Origin: an uncultured Propionivibrio sp.
Lineage (GTDB): Bacteria; Pseudomonadota; Gammaproteobacteria; Burkholderiales; Rhodocyclaceae
NCBI GenBank assembly: GCA_937923255.1
Contig: CALAIL010000027.1
Location: 1 to 64,000 of the forward strand
Length of the DNA: 64,000 nt
Direction: 5' to 3'
Part shown: positions 26,266 through 34,192 of the stretch, one piece after another
How the letters are laid out: every line of letters begins with the position of its first letter
How positions within the stretch are numbered: position 1 is the first letter of the stretch
The notes under the pieces: model-generated
The model's database searches: none
Seen by the model: the letters and a program-made list of their open reading frames with translations, nothing else
Told to the model about the DNA's origin: nothing
Position numbers and translations under genes: made by a program

Positions 26266-27312
26266 TCAGGCGCCGGGGAAGCTATCCTTGTTCGCGGCGC
26301 GGCTGCGCGCTTCGGAGACAGAAACGATGTTGCGGCGGACGAGGTTGATCAGGCACTGGTCGAGTGTCTGCATGCCCAGCTGCGCACCGGTCTGGATGGC
26401 CGAATACATCTGCGCCACCTTGTTTTCGCGGATCAGGTTGCGGATGGCCGGCGTGCCGATCATGATCTCGTGCGCCGCCACACGCCCCTGTCCGTCCTTG
26501 GTCTTGAGCAGGGTCTGGGAGATGACGGCGCGCAGCGATTCGGAAAGCATGGCGCGCACCATTTCCTTTTCTTCGGCAGGGAAGACATCGATGACCCGGT
26601 CGATGGTTTTTGCCGCGCTCGACGTGTGCAGGGTGCCGAACACCAGGTGGCCGGTTTCCGCCGCCGTCATTGCCAGGCGAATTGTTTCGAGATCGCGCAT
26701 TTCGCCGACGAGAATAACGTCCGGGTCTTCACGCAGCGCCGAACGCAAGGCGTTGGCAAAAGAATGGGTTTGCGGCCCGACCTCACGCTGGTTGATCAGG
26801 CATTTTTTCGATTCGTGCACGAATTCGATCGGGTCTTCGATGGTCAGAATGTGGGCGTGCGCATTTTCGTTGATGTGATTGACCATTGCCGCCAGCGTCG
26901 TCGATTTTCCCGACCCCGTCGGCCCGGTGACCAGTACAACGCCGCGCGGATATTCGGAAATATCCTTGAATACCCTGGGGCAGTTGAGTTCTTCGAGCGT
27001 CATCACCTTGGATGGAATGGTCCGGAACACCGCCCCCGCTCCGCGGTTCTGCACAAAAGCGTTGACCCGGAAACGCGCCAGATTGGGGATTTCGAAGGAA
27101 AAGTCGCACTCGAGATGCTCTTCGTAGGTTTTGCGCTGCGCATCGCTCATGATGTCATAGACCATCGAGTGCACTTCTTCGTGCGCCATGGCTGGCAGGT
27201 TGATGCGGCGCACATCGCCATGTACGCGGATCATCGGCGGCAACCCGGAAGAAAGGTGCAGGTCGGAGGCCTTGTTCTTGACGCTGAAGGCCAGCAGCTC
27301 AGTAATGTCCAT
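26266..27312 (-). CDS. pilT: Type IV pilus retraction ATPase PilT
   Basis: Main motor for pilus depolymerisation, twitching and DNA uptake, at the inner-membrane pilus base. The 348-aa protein starts MDITELLAF and has Walker A GPTGSGKST at 130-138. It also has ILTIEDPIEFVHE, Walker B DVILVGEMRD, GHLVFGTLHTSSA and the PilT-specific AIRNLIRE motif near the C-terminus. A GAGGA site lies 9 bp before the ATG. It is divergent from yggS with a 65-bp promoter gap, the common arrangement in Betaproteobacteria. Confidence 0.95.
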   Translation of the reverse strand: MDITELLAFSVKNKASDLHLSSGLPPMIRVHGDVRRINLPAMAHEEVHSMVYDIMSDAQRKTYEEHLECDFSFEIPNLARFRVNAFVQNRGAGAVFRTIPSKVMTLEELNCPRVFKDISEYPRGVVLVTGPTGSGKSTTLAAMVNHINENAHAHILTIEDPIEFVHESKKCLINQREVGPQTHSFANALRSALREDPDVILVGEMRDLETIRLAMTAAETGHLVFGTLHTSSAAKTIDRVIDVFPAEEKEMVRAMLSESLRAVISQTLLKTKDGQGRVAAHEIMIGTPAIRNLIRENKVAQMYSAIQTGAQLGMQTLDQCLINLVRRNIVSVSEARSRAANKDSFPGA

Positions 27313-27346
27313 CGGTTTCGTCCTCGGTAGTGATCGGGTGCAGTGC

Positions 27347-27352
27347 TATACT
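27347..27352 (+). promoter_or_regulatory. Likely -10 box of the yggS operon
   Basis: TATACT at 27347-27352 lies 25 bp before the yggS start, inside the short gap shared with divergent pilT. No convincing -35 is visible. Confidence 0.35.
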
Positions 27353-27377
27353 TCCCGCATTCGGCATATTCCCGATT

Positions 27378-28073
27378 ATGACTACAATTACTGCCAACCT
27401 GCAAGCTATCCATACGCGAATTGCATCAGCGGCGCGGCAATCCTGCCGCAATCCCGATGACATCACGCTGCTGGCTGTCAGCAAAACCTGGCCGGCCGAG
27501 TCTGTGCGTGCTGCCGCGGCTGCGGGCCAGCGGCGCTTCGGCGAAAATTACGTACAGGAAGGCGTCGGCAAAGCGACGGAACTGTCCGGTCTCGGGCTGG
27601 AGTGGCATTTTATCGGCCCCCTGCAAAGCAACAAGACGCGTGCCGTGGCTGAAACGTTTGCCTGGGTGCATTCGGTCGATCGTCTGAAAATCGCCGAACG
27701 GCTTGCCGAGCAACGCCCGGAAGCGCTGCCGCCCCTGCAGGTCTGCGTTCAGGTCAATGTCAGCAATGAGGCCAGCAAACATGGCGTCCCTCTGGATGCC
27801 GCCGGCGCGTTGATGATGCAGATTGCGCGGCTGCCGCGACTGCGGTTGCGCGGGCTGATGGCGATTCCGGCGCCGAACCCGGATTACGAGGCGCAGCGGC
27901 GGGCTTTGCGGCCGGTGCGTGAACTTTTTGAACGCCTGCGGGCAGATGGCCTGGCGATCGATACGCTGTCGATGGGCATGTCGGACGATCTGGAGGCGGC
28001 GATTGCCGAGGGCGCCACGCTGGTGCGTATCGGTACGGCGATTTTCGGAGAAAGAAGCAAGGCGGGAGCATGA
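27378..28073 (+). CDS. yggS: YggS family PLP-binding protein (PLP homeostasis protein)
   Basis: Cytoplasmic fold-type III pyridoxal-phosphate carrier that buffers PLP and amino-acid pools; no catalytic activity is established for the family. The PLP Lys is in LLAVSKTWP near residue 36, followed by RFGENYVQE near 57 and WHFIGPLQSNK near 79. The C-terminal SMGMSDDLEAAIAEGATLVRIGTAIFG block binds the phosphate. The ATG at 27378 gives 231 aa, the family length. An upstream Met at 27330 would overlap the promoter. It leads the yggS-proC-yggT-yggU operon. Confidence 0.93.
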   Translation: MTTITANLQAIHTRIASAARQSCRNPDDITLLAVSKTWPAESVRAAAAAGQRRFGENYVQEGVGKATELSGLGLEWHFIGPLQSNKTRAVAETFAWVHSVDRLKIAERLAEQRPEALPPLQVCVQVNVSNEASKHGVPLDAAGALMMQIARLPRLRLRGLMAIPAPNPDYEAQRRALRPVRELFERLRADGLAIDTLSMGMSDDLEAAIAEGATLVRIGTAIFGERSKAGA

Positions 28074-28086
28074 GAAAGGACGGGGA

Positions 28087-28929
28087 ATGAAAGTAACCTT
28101 CCTTGGCGGCGGCAACATGGCGACTGCGCTGATCGGCGGGCTGCTCGGCAAAGAAGCGTGGGCGGACGATATTGCGGTGGTCGAGATCAGCGAAGCGGCA
28201 CGCGTGCGCCTGCAGCAGCGCTTTGGCGTGCGTTGCCATGCTTCGCCGGATGGCGAAGCGCTTGCCAGTGATGTGCTTGTGCTGGCGGTTAAACCGCAGC
28301 AGATGCGCGAAGTCTGCGCGCTGCTGAAGGGGCGTGTTCGGGAACAACTGATCATCAGCATCGCCGCCGGGCTGCATCTGGCCGACATCTCAGGCTGGCT
28401 GGGCGGGTACCGGCATTTGGTGCGCGCCATGCCGAATACGCCGGCGCTGATCGGGGCCGGTATGTCCGGCCTGTTCGCATTGCCCGAAGTGCCGGATGCG
28501 GGGCGGCAAATGGCGGAGCGTATTCTGCAAGCCGCAGGCAGTACCCTGTGGGTCGCCGATGAAGCCCAGCTCGACGCGGTGACGGCGATTTCCGGCAGCG
28601 GCCCCGCGTATGTTTTTCTCTTGATCGAAGCGATGCAGGCGGCGGCCGGGGAACTCGGCTTTACCTCAGCGCAGGCACGGCAACTGGCGCTGAAGACCGT
28701 GCTCGGCGCGGCGCAACTGGCCGCACAGTCCGGGGATGACGCAGCCGTCCTGCGTGAACGGGTCACGTCAAAGGGCGGGACAACCGAAGCGGCGCTCAAG
28801 GTCATGGAAGCGCGCGGTGTCAAAGCGGGGATCATTGCCGGTGCGCAGGCTGCCTGCGCGCAAAGCCGCATTCTCGGCGAACAGCTGGGCGACCGTGCGC
28901 AGAAGCCGGCCGATCCGTCCGCCACATAG
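28087..28929 (+). CDS. proC: Pyrroline-5-carboxylate reductase
   Basis: Last step of proline synthesis: NAD(P)H-dependent reduction of 1-pyrroline-5-carboxylate. The 280-aa protein begins MKVTFLGGGNMATALI with the Rossmann glycines at residues 7-9. It has VLAVKPQQM near 68 and VRAMPNTPALIGAG near 113. The signature ERVTSKGGTTEAAL near 223 forms the dimer active site. The ATG at 28087 is chosen from the family start and the AAGGA/GGGGA purines upstream. It is 13 bp after yggS. Confidence 0.96.
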   Translation: MKVTFLGGGNMATALIGGLLGKEAWADDIAVVEISEAARVRLQQRFGVRCHASPDGEALASDVLVLAVKPQQMREVCALLKGRVREQLIISIAAGLHLADISGWLGGYRHLVRAMPNTPALIGAGMSGLFALPEVPDAGRQMAERILQAAGSTLWVADEAQLDAVTAISGSGPAYVFLLIEAMQAAAGELGFTSAQARQLALKTVLGAAQLAAQSGDDAAVLRERVTSKGGTTEAALKVMEARGVKAGIIAGAQAACAQSRILGEQLGDRAQKPADPSAT

Positions 28930-28954
28930 GCGATTGAGTCCAGGAGAATAATTT

Positions 28955-29509
28955 ATGTTGGCGCGTGCATTCCTTTTCCTGCTCGATTCGCTGGCCGGCC
29001 TGCTCTCGCTGATCCTGCTGCTGCGCTTTTTCATGCAGACCTTCCGGGTGTCCTTCGTCAATCCGCTCGGCGTGTTCGTGAATGCCGCGACGCACTGGCT
29101 GGTGCGGCCGCTGCGCCGTGTCGTACCCAGTGTTTTCGGCCTCGACAGCGCTTCCTTGCTGGCGGCCTATCTGGTGCAGATGCTGCCGTTGCTCGCGGTG
29201 CTTCTTTTTGCTGCGCTGGGGTCCGCCTATGGCGATGTGCTGGCGACACCCTACACCCCCATTGTTTTCCTGCTGGGGCAGGCGCTGCGCTCGACCTTGC
29301 GCCTCTGCGCCCATTTGCTGATCGCCGCGCTGATTATGCGCATCATCTTTTCCTGGTTCGAGGTGCCGTCGCGGATCGCCTTGCCGGTGAGCCAGCTGAC
29401 GCGGCCATTGCTGGCGCCGATTCGGCGTTTTCTGCCGCCGATCGGCGGCATCGATCTTTCGCCGCTGGTCATCATTCTGGCGCTCGAAATGATCATCCTG
29501 TTCGTCTGA
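28955..29509 (+). CDS. yggT: YggT family integral membrane protein
   Basis: A 184-aa inner-membrane protein with two tandem YggT repeats, each of two helices (about residues 1-25, 60-90, 100-135 and 155-184). Characteristic blocks are LLLRFFMQTFRV near residue 22 and NPLGVFV, and then SWFEVPSR.../TRPLLAPIRRFLPPIGGIDLSPLVIIL in the second half. Its function is unsettled; homologues are linked to osmotic stress and, in other lineages, cell division or cytochrome biogenesis. An AGGAG site lies before the ATG. It is third in the operon. Confidence 0.9.
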   Translation: MLARAFLFLLDSLAGLLSLILLLRFFMQTFRVSFVNPLGVFVNAATHWLVRPLRRVVPSVFGLDSASLLAAYLVQMLPLLAVLLFAALGSAYGDVLATPYTPIVFLLGQALRSTLRLCAHLLIAALIMRIIFSWFEVPSRIALPVSQLTRPLLAPIRRFLPPIGGIDLSPLVIILALEMIILFV

Positions 29510-29522
29510 GGCCTGCCGGAAG

Positions 29523-29816
29523 ATGTCGGAAACCCCCTGGCTGCAAGCGCTTCGGCAGGGTGTGGCGCTGCGGTTGCATATTCAGCCGGGCGCAAAAAAA
29601 AGCGAAGTGGTCGGCTTGCATGGCGATGCCCTGAAAATCCGTCTGGCCGCGCCGCCGGTCGATGGCAAGGCCAACGAGGCGCTGCTTGCTTTCCTGTCCG
29701 ACCGCCTGGGATTGCCGCGCGCGGCGTTCAGCCTGAAAAGTGGCCAGACCTCGCGCCGCAAAGTCATCGAAATTATGGCTGATGAAGCCTTGGTGCGCCG
29801 CCAGATGGGGCTGTAA
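29523..29816 (+). CDS. yggU: DUF167 family protein (YggU)
   Basis: A small 97-aa cytoplasmic protein of unknown role, almost always encoded after yggT. Family motifs are LRLHIQPGAKKSEVVG near residue 17, IRLAAPPVDGKANEAL near 40, and LKSGQTSRRKVIEI near 72. It is 13 bp after yggT. The gene is followed directly by repeat array C. Confidence 0.9.
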   Translation: MSETPWLQALRQGVALRLHIQPGAKKSEVVGLHGDALKIRLAAPPVDGKANEALLAFLSDRLGLPRAAFSLKSGQTSRRKVIEIMADEALVRRQMGL

Positions 29817-29827
29817 GCACCTCGCCT

Positions 29828-30036
29828 GAAGCCCGCGTGGATAAAGGCGTTCCGGGCAGGCGCCTCTGAAACCCTTATAAATAAAGGGCTGGCGGGCAGG
29901 GTGCTCTGAGATGCCCTATTTACAAGGGCTGCAGGGCATCACTTCAAAAGCCCCCTTCCAGTGGGAGAGGGTAGATAAAGGGCGGGAAGCGCGCCCGGAG
30001 ATGCCCTATCCATAAGGGGTACCGAGGGGGCGCCCA
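29828..30036. repeat. 39-40-bp repeat array C
   Basis: Three adjoining units at 29828-29946 and one more at about 29998-30036, separated by a degenerate 50-bp stretch. Cores include CCCTTATAAATAAAGGG and GCCCTATTTACAAGGGC, both near-palindromes. The array lies between the 3' ends of convergent yggU and the dihydroorotase-like gene. It lacks the 100-bp left flank seen at arrays B and D. Confidence 0.8.
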
Positions 30037-30104
30037 GCTCCCTTGTCTAGCGGCTCAAATATGAAACCAGCGCCGTAGTGTTGCCAAGGAAGCCGCGATA
30101 GCCC

Positions 30105-31364
30105 TTATGCGCCGAAAACGAGGCGCCCGCCGACCAGGGTGGCCTTGACTTTGCCGTGCATTTTGCTGTCGGCAAAAGGCGTGTTTTTGCCCTGGCTGAC
30201 CAGGGTGTCTTCCGTGACGTCCCAGGCGGCTTCAGGGTTGAAAATGCAGATATCCGCCGGCGCGCCCAGCGTCAGCGTTCCTGCCGGAATGCCCAGAATT
30301 TCCGCCGGCGCGCAGGTGATGCGCGCCAATGCGTCGATCAGCGGTACGCCGCATTCCTTGGCCCAGCGCAAGGTCAGCGGCAGCAACAGTTCAAGCGCCG
30401 TGGCGCCGGGGCGGGCTTCGGCAAAAGGCAACTGCTTGTCGTCGGCGCTAAGCGGCGTGTGGTCGGAGCAGATGACGGCCATGCCCTCGGCAGCCGCCTT
30501 GCGCAAGGCTTCGCGGTCAGCGTGGGTACGCAGCGGCGGCGTGAAGCGGGCGCGGCTATCGAAGTAGCCGATGTCCTCGTCGCACAGGTGCAGGTGGTGG
30601 CAAGCAATATCGCAGGTGACGGCGAGGCGCTCCTTGCGGGCAGCGTTGATCAAGGCTATCCCGGCAGCCGAAGAAATGCGGCTAAGGTGCAGGCGCACGC
30701 CGGTATCGCGCGCCAGTTGCAGGAACGTGGCGACGGCGACTGTTTCAGCGCTAACAGGGATGCCCGCCAGCCCCAGGCGTGCGGCCGTTTCACCGTCATG
30801 GGCAACGCCGTTACGCGCCAGATAATAATCTTGCGGTTGCAGGTGCAGCGTTAGACCGAAGCTGGCTGCGTACTGCATGGCGCGCAGCAGCACCTGGGTA
30901 TCGACCAGTGGCCGTTGCGCCTGCGAAAAGGCAATACAGCCGGCCTGATGCAGGGTGGCCAGTTCGGCCAGCTTTTCTCCGGCCAGCGCCTGGGTGAGTG
31001 CGCCGAGCGGGAATACATGCGCCAGGCCGGCGATCTCGCTGCGCCGAACAAGGCGTTCGACCGGCCCGGCTTCATCCAGCACCGGTTGTGTATCCGGCGG
31101 GCAGGCGAGGGTGGTGACGCCGCCGGCAGCGGCAGCGGCGAGTTCGGTTTCGACATTGCCCAGGCGGGCGGAAAGATCGACCAGTCCCGGTGCGACGATA
31201 CAGCCTTGCGCATCGATCGATCGGGTCGAGGAAAAGCAGCCGCTGGGCGCCTGACCAAAAGCGGCGACGCAGCCGTTGGCGACATAGACGTCGGTGTTTT
31301 TGTCGATGCCGTTGTGCGGGTCGATGAGGCGGCCATTGACGATGCGGATGAGAGTGTCTTTCAT
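30105..31364 (-). CDS. pyrC': Dihydroorotase-like protein PyrC' (probably non-catalytic)
   Basis: A 419-aa amidohydrolase-fold protein encoded directly after pyrB. In active dihydroorotases the first zinc site reads D-x-H-x-H; here residues 63-67 are DLSAR, so both His ligands are lost. Later fold blocks remain: CSDHTPLS near 310, LLLPLTL, and a [18 protein letters not shown] C-terminus. This matches pseudo-dihydroorotases that act as structural partners of aspartate carbamoyltransferase, for example in Pseudomonas. A catalytic dihydroorotase must then lie elsewhere in the genome. The gene overlaps the pyrB stop by 4 bp. Confidence 0.88.
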   Translation of the reverse strand: MKDTLIRIVNGRLIDPHNGIDKNTDVYVANGCVAAFGQAPSGCFSSTRSIDAQGCIVAPGLVDLSARLGNVETELAAAAAGGVTTLACPPDTQPVLDEAGPVERLVRRSEIAGLAHVFPLGALTQALAGEKLAELATLHQAGCIAFSQAQRPLVDTQVLLRAMQYAASFGLTLHLQPQDYYLARNGVAHDGETAARLGLAGIPVSAETVAVATFLQLARDTGVRLHLSRISSAAGIALINAARKERLAVTCDIACHHLHLCDEDIGYFDSRARFTPPLRTHADREALRKAAAEGMAVICSDHTPLSADDKQLPFAEARPGATALELLLPLTLRWAKECGVPLIDALARITCAPAEILGIPAGTLTLGAPADICIFNPEAAWDVTEDTLVSQGKNTPFADSKMHGKVKATLVGGRLVFGA

Positions 31365-32338
31365 GCTTGTGTTCCTGCGTGAGTTCCAGCCAGAAGGCTC
31401 ATGACCGCCATGCGCACGGCGATGCCGAAAGTCACTTGCCGGAGAATGACGGCCTGTTTGCCATCGGCAATTTCGGAGGCGATTTCGACGCCGCGGTTAA
31501 TTGGGCCCGGATGCATGACGATGGCGTCGGGACGCGCCAGCGCGAGCAGCGCCGGCGTCAGTCCGTAGCAATGAAAATACTCGCGCGCCGAGGGCAGAAG
31601 GGCGCCGCTCATCCGTTCATTTTGCAGGCGCAGCATGATGATCACGTCACAATCGACCAGTCCTTTGCGCGGGTCGTGGCAGACATGTACGCCGAGGCGC
31701 TCCCCTTCCGCGGGCAGCAGCGTTTGCGGGCCGATGATGCGGATTTCCCGCACGCCCAGGGTTTTCAGCGCGTGAATGTCGGAACGGGCGACGCGCGAAT
31801 GTAAAACGTCGCCAACGATGGCGACGGTGAGTGCGGAAAAGTCCTGCTTGTAATGCCGAATCGTATACATGTCGAGCAGGCCTTGCGTCGGGTGCGCATG
31901 GCGTCCGTCGCCGGCATTGACGACATGCACGTCATTGCGGCCGATGCGGTGCAGATGCTGGGCGATTAGATAGGGGGCGCCGGATTCGCTGTGGCGGACG
32001 ACGAACATGTCGGCGTGCATGGAAACGAGATTGTCGATGGTATCGAGCAGGGTTTCTCCCTTGGCGGTCGATGAGCGGCTGACATCGAGATTGATCACAT
32101 CTGCCGAAAGGCGCTTGGCGGCAATTTCGAACGTGGTGCGCGTGCGCGTCGAATTTTCGAAAAAGAGGTTGAAAATGCTCTTGCCGCGCAGTAGCGGGAC
32201 TTTTTTGACATTGCGGTCGGAAACTTCGAGAAAGCTTTGCGCCGTATCCAGGATGCGTGTGATCGTCTCGCGCGATAGCCACTCGGTCGAGAGCAGATGG
32301 GTCAAGTTGCCCTGGGCGTCAAATTGCGGGTCATGCAT
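31361..32338 (-). CDS. pyrB: Aspartate carbamoyltransferase catalytic subunit
   Basis: First committed step of pyrimidine synthesis, joining carbamoyl phosphate and aspartate. From ATG 32338 the protein is 325 aa. Carbamoyl-phosphate loop [12 protein letters not shown] is at about 60-71, [12 protein letters not shown] near 93, HPTQGLLD near 149, and the aspartate-binding [12 protein letters not shown] near 276. GGAGG lies about 10 bp before this ATG. An in-frame extension to 32593 overlaps pyrR and has no homology. There is no pyrI; the neighbouring PyrC' probably replaces it as partner. Confidence 0.95.
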   Translation of the reverse strand: MHDPQFDAQGNLTHLLSTEWLSRETITRILDTAQSFLEVSDRNVKKVPLLRGKSIFNLFFENSTRTRTTFEIAAKRLSADVINLDVSRSSTAKGETLLDTIDNLVSMHADMFVVRHSESGAPYLIAQHLHRIGRNDVHVVNAGDGRHAHPTQGLLDMYTIRHYKQDFSALTVAIVGDVLHSRVARSDIHALKTLGVREIRIIGPQTLLPAEGERLGVHVCHDPRKGLVDCDVIIMLRLQNERMSGALLPSAREYFHCYGLTPALLALARPDAIVMHPGPINRGVEIASEIADGKQAVILRQVTFGIAVRMAVMSLLAGTHAGTQA

Positions 32339-32906
32339 GGTCTTCACACCTCCAGTGCAGGCGGCCGTCGTTTGCGCCGGATTCGAGAATGAGCTCCTGC
32401 GTCGGGGCCAGTGTAACGCGCCATGCGCAGAAGTCGGCCTGAATCGGCAGTTCGCGCTCGCCGCGATCGGCCAGCACGGCCAGGCGGATGCTGGCCGGCC
32501 GCCCGTAGTCGAACAGTTCGTTGATGGCGGCACGCACGGTTCGCCCCGTGTAGAGCACGTCGTCGACGAGAATGAGCGGGCGATCCTCGACATCGAGCGG
32601 CATCGAAGAAGGCTTGACCTGCGGATGCAGGCCGCGTCGCCCGAAATCGTCGCGATAGAAGGAAATGTCGAGCAGGCCGGGCGGCGTTTTCAGATGCAGC
32701 AGCGCCTGCAGGCGGTGCGCCAGCCAGGCGCCGCCGCTGTGGATGCCGACTAGTTGCGTGTGGGTAGTCAGATGCGGCTCGATCTGGCCGGCCAGCTCAG
32801 CGCATTGCGCTTCTGCATCGGGAAGCGGAAAAAGCGGCGCGTGCGGGGCGGACTGTTGGGGCGGTGTGTCCGCCGGTGTTGGTGCGTCCAGTGAGGTGTG
32901 TGGCAT
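32331..32906 (-). CDS. pyrR: PyrR-type regulator / uracil phosphoribosyltransferase
   Basis: A 191-aa phosphoribosyltransferase-fold protein. In Gram-positives PyrR binds pyr mRNA and also makes UMP from uracil. Here an extra Pro/Ala-rich N-terminus of about 28 residues precedes the fold. Residues 52-62 read [11 protein letters not shown], and the PRPP loop [16 protein letters not shown] lies at about 112-127. ISFYRDDF near 81 is typical of PyrR. The stop overlaps the pyrB start by 8 bp. I see no PyrR-binding anti-antiterminator upstream, so a regulatory role is not shown. Confidence 0.9.
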   Translation of the reverse strand: MPHTSLDAPTPADTPPQQSAPHAPLFPLPDAEAQCAELAGQIEPHLTTHTQLVGIHSGGAWLAHRLQALLHLKTPPGLLDISFYRDDFGRRGLHPQVKPSSMPLDVEDRPLILVDDVLYTGRTVRAAINELFDYGRPASIRLAVLADRGERELPIQADFCAWRVTLAPTQELILESGANDGRLHWRCEDHA

Positions 32907-32948
32907 GGTTTTCGGAGTGCGGAAATTCGGGAAAGGGAAGGCGAGCGC

Positions 32949-33440
32949 TTAAGGAAGAACGGTGTCCTTGATCGTTGCGCTACCGGGTGGTGGAAGCTGT
33001 CGGGCAAAATGGTTTTGCAGAATGATCTGCGCGGCGATGGCGTCGATATGCGCGCGGGCGCTGCGTGCATCATGGCCGCTGGCGTGCAGGCGCTCTTCGG
33101 CCTCAATGGAGGAAAAGCGCTCTTCGGCGTAGGCGACCGGCAGGCCGAAACGCCCGCGTAGCTGGTTCGCGAAGCGCCGGCAGCGTGCAGTCATCGCGTG
33201 CGCTTCGCCGTCGAGTGTCAGCGGTAGGCCGACGACCAACCCCGCTGGCCGCCACTCGGCGATGAGTGCGGCAATGGCGGCAAAGCGTTCGACGTTGGCT
33301 GCGCTGCGAATGGTCGTCAGCGGATGCGCTTGTGCCAGCGCCGATTCGCCGACGGCGACGCCGATGCGTTTTTCGCCAAAATCGAAGGCAAGCAGCGTAC
33401 CACCCGGGAGTGTGTCGGAAAATGCATCTGTTTCAGGCAT
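32949..33440 (-). CDS. ruvX: Holliday junction resolvase-like protein RuvX (YqgF)
   Basis: A 163-aa RNase H-fold nuclease-like protein implicated in 16S rRNA 5' maturation. The catalytic Asp is in [16 protein letters not shown] near residue 19. [15 protein letters not shown] near 68 and [17 protein letters not shown] near 100 hold the other acidic residues. The ATG at 33440 overlaps the yqgE stop by 8 bp. A longer frame from 33512 is only yqgE in another phase. It is the usual neighbour of yqgE. Confidence 0.92.
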   Translation of the reverse strand: MPETDAFSDTLPGGTLLAFDFGEKRIGVAVGESALAQAHPLTTIRSAANVERFAAIAALIAEWRPAGLVVGLPLTLDGEAHAMTARCRRFANQLRGRFGLPVAYAEERFSSIEAEERLHASGHDARSARAHIDAIAAQIILQNHFARQLPPPGSATIKDTVLP

Positions 33441-34008
33441 GTCCGGCAATATGGGAAAGGCGGGTGGGATCGACCCCCAGGCTGTCCATGGCTGAGGCGA
33501 GTTTTTCTTCATAGGGCAGCTCGAACAGGATGTGCGTATTGGCCGGCGCCGTCAGCCAGGAATTACGCGCCAGTTCGTGTTCGAGCTGGCCGGCGCCCCA
33601 TCCGGCATAGCCGAGCGCAACCAGAAAATTCTGCGGGGGATTCTTTTCTTGCACGATGCTTGACAGAATGTCGCGTGAGCTGGTTAGTCCGATTTCATCG
33701 GTGACGGCCAGTGTCGATTGCCACTGGCCGAGCGGACGATGCAGAACGAAGCCGCGGTCGGACTGTACCGGCCCGCCGAACAGCGTTGGCCAGCCGGACA
33801 ATGCCGCCATGCGTGCCGGCGTGACGGCGATCGAGGCGCGGTCGAGCAGCGTTGCCAGGTCGAGATCGGTCGGCCGGTTGACGATTAGCCCCAGGGCCCC
33901 ATTGCTATTGTGCTCGGCGATATAGATCAGTGTCTTGCCGAAGCAAGGATCGTCCATGGCCGGCATGGCGATCAGAAAATGGTTGACCAGAGAATGGATG
34001 TTTTGCAT
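33433..34008 (-). CDS. yqgE: YqgE/AlgH family protein
   Basis: A 191-aa cytoplasmic protein of the UPF0301 family, of unsettled function. Blocks: [24 protein letters not shown] at the N-terminus (the first 20 shown by [12 protein letters not shown]), [12 protein letters not shown] near 37, [15 protein letters not shown] near 74, [13 protein letters not shown] near 127. The ATG at 34008 is the family start. A perfect palindrome sits at 34011-34027, where a ribosome site would be, so no Shine-Dalgarno exists. First gene of yqgE-ruvX-pyrR-pyrB-pyrC'. Confidence 0.92.
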   Translation of the reverse strand: MQNIHSLVNHFLIAMPAMDDPCFGKTLIYIAEHNSNGALGLIVNRPTDLDLATLLDRASIAVTPARMAALSGWPTLFGGPVQSDRGFVLHRPLGQWQSTLAVTDEIGLTSSRDILSSIVQEKNPPQNFLVALGYAGWGAGQLEHELARNSWLTAPANTHILFELPYEEKLASAMDSLGVDPTRLSHIAGHA

Positions 34009-34010
34009 GG

Positions 34011-34027
34011 CCGCTATTTTATAGCGG
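34011..34027. promoter_or_regulatory. 7-bp perfect palindrome overlapping the yqgE -10 region
   Basis: CCGCTAT (34011-34017) and ATAGCGG (34021-34027) flank TTT, ending 2 bp upstream of the yqgE ATG on the minus strand. Read on that strand it contains TATAAAAT, a -10-like element. This would start the mRNA at or near the ATG and leave no room for a ribosome site. It could be an operator, a leaderless promoter, or both. Confidence 0.4.
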
Positions 34028-34091
34028 AATCCCGATGTGGCGAACCCATGGCAGGCGCATGCCGATAAGCAAAGCCGGCCTGAAAACGAAC

Positions 34092-34133
34092 CCAATCCGG
34101 CGGTGGCTGGCTATCGCGCCACTGCCGGATTGG
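34092..34133 (-). terminator. Long hairpin after chpA
   Basis: A 10-bp outer stem CCAATCCGGC/GCCGGATTGG (34092-34101 and 34124-34133) plus an inner GTGGC/GCCAC stem. It lies 60 bp beyond the chpA stop. The tail on the minus strand is only moderately T-rich (GTTCGTTTT). Confidence 0.55.
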
Positions 34134-34192
34134 CTGGGATTGGATCGGAAGGAACGGAATAAAAATGGAGCGGGATGTGCCTGCCGGGCGTT

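Noticed and set aside
27426..28925. 499-aa minus-strand frame opposite yggS and proC
   Set aside because: It spans two recognised genes antisense and has Ser/Arg/Ala-rich shadow composition.
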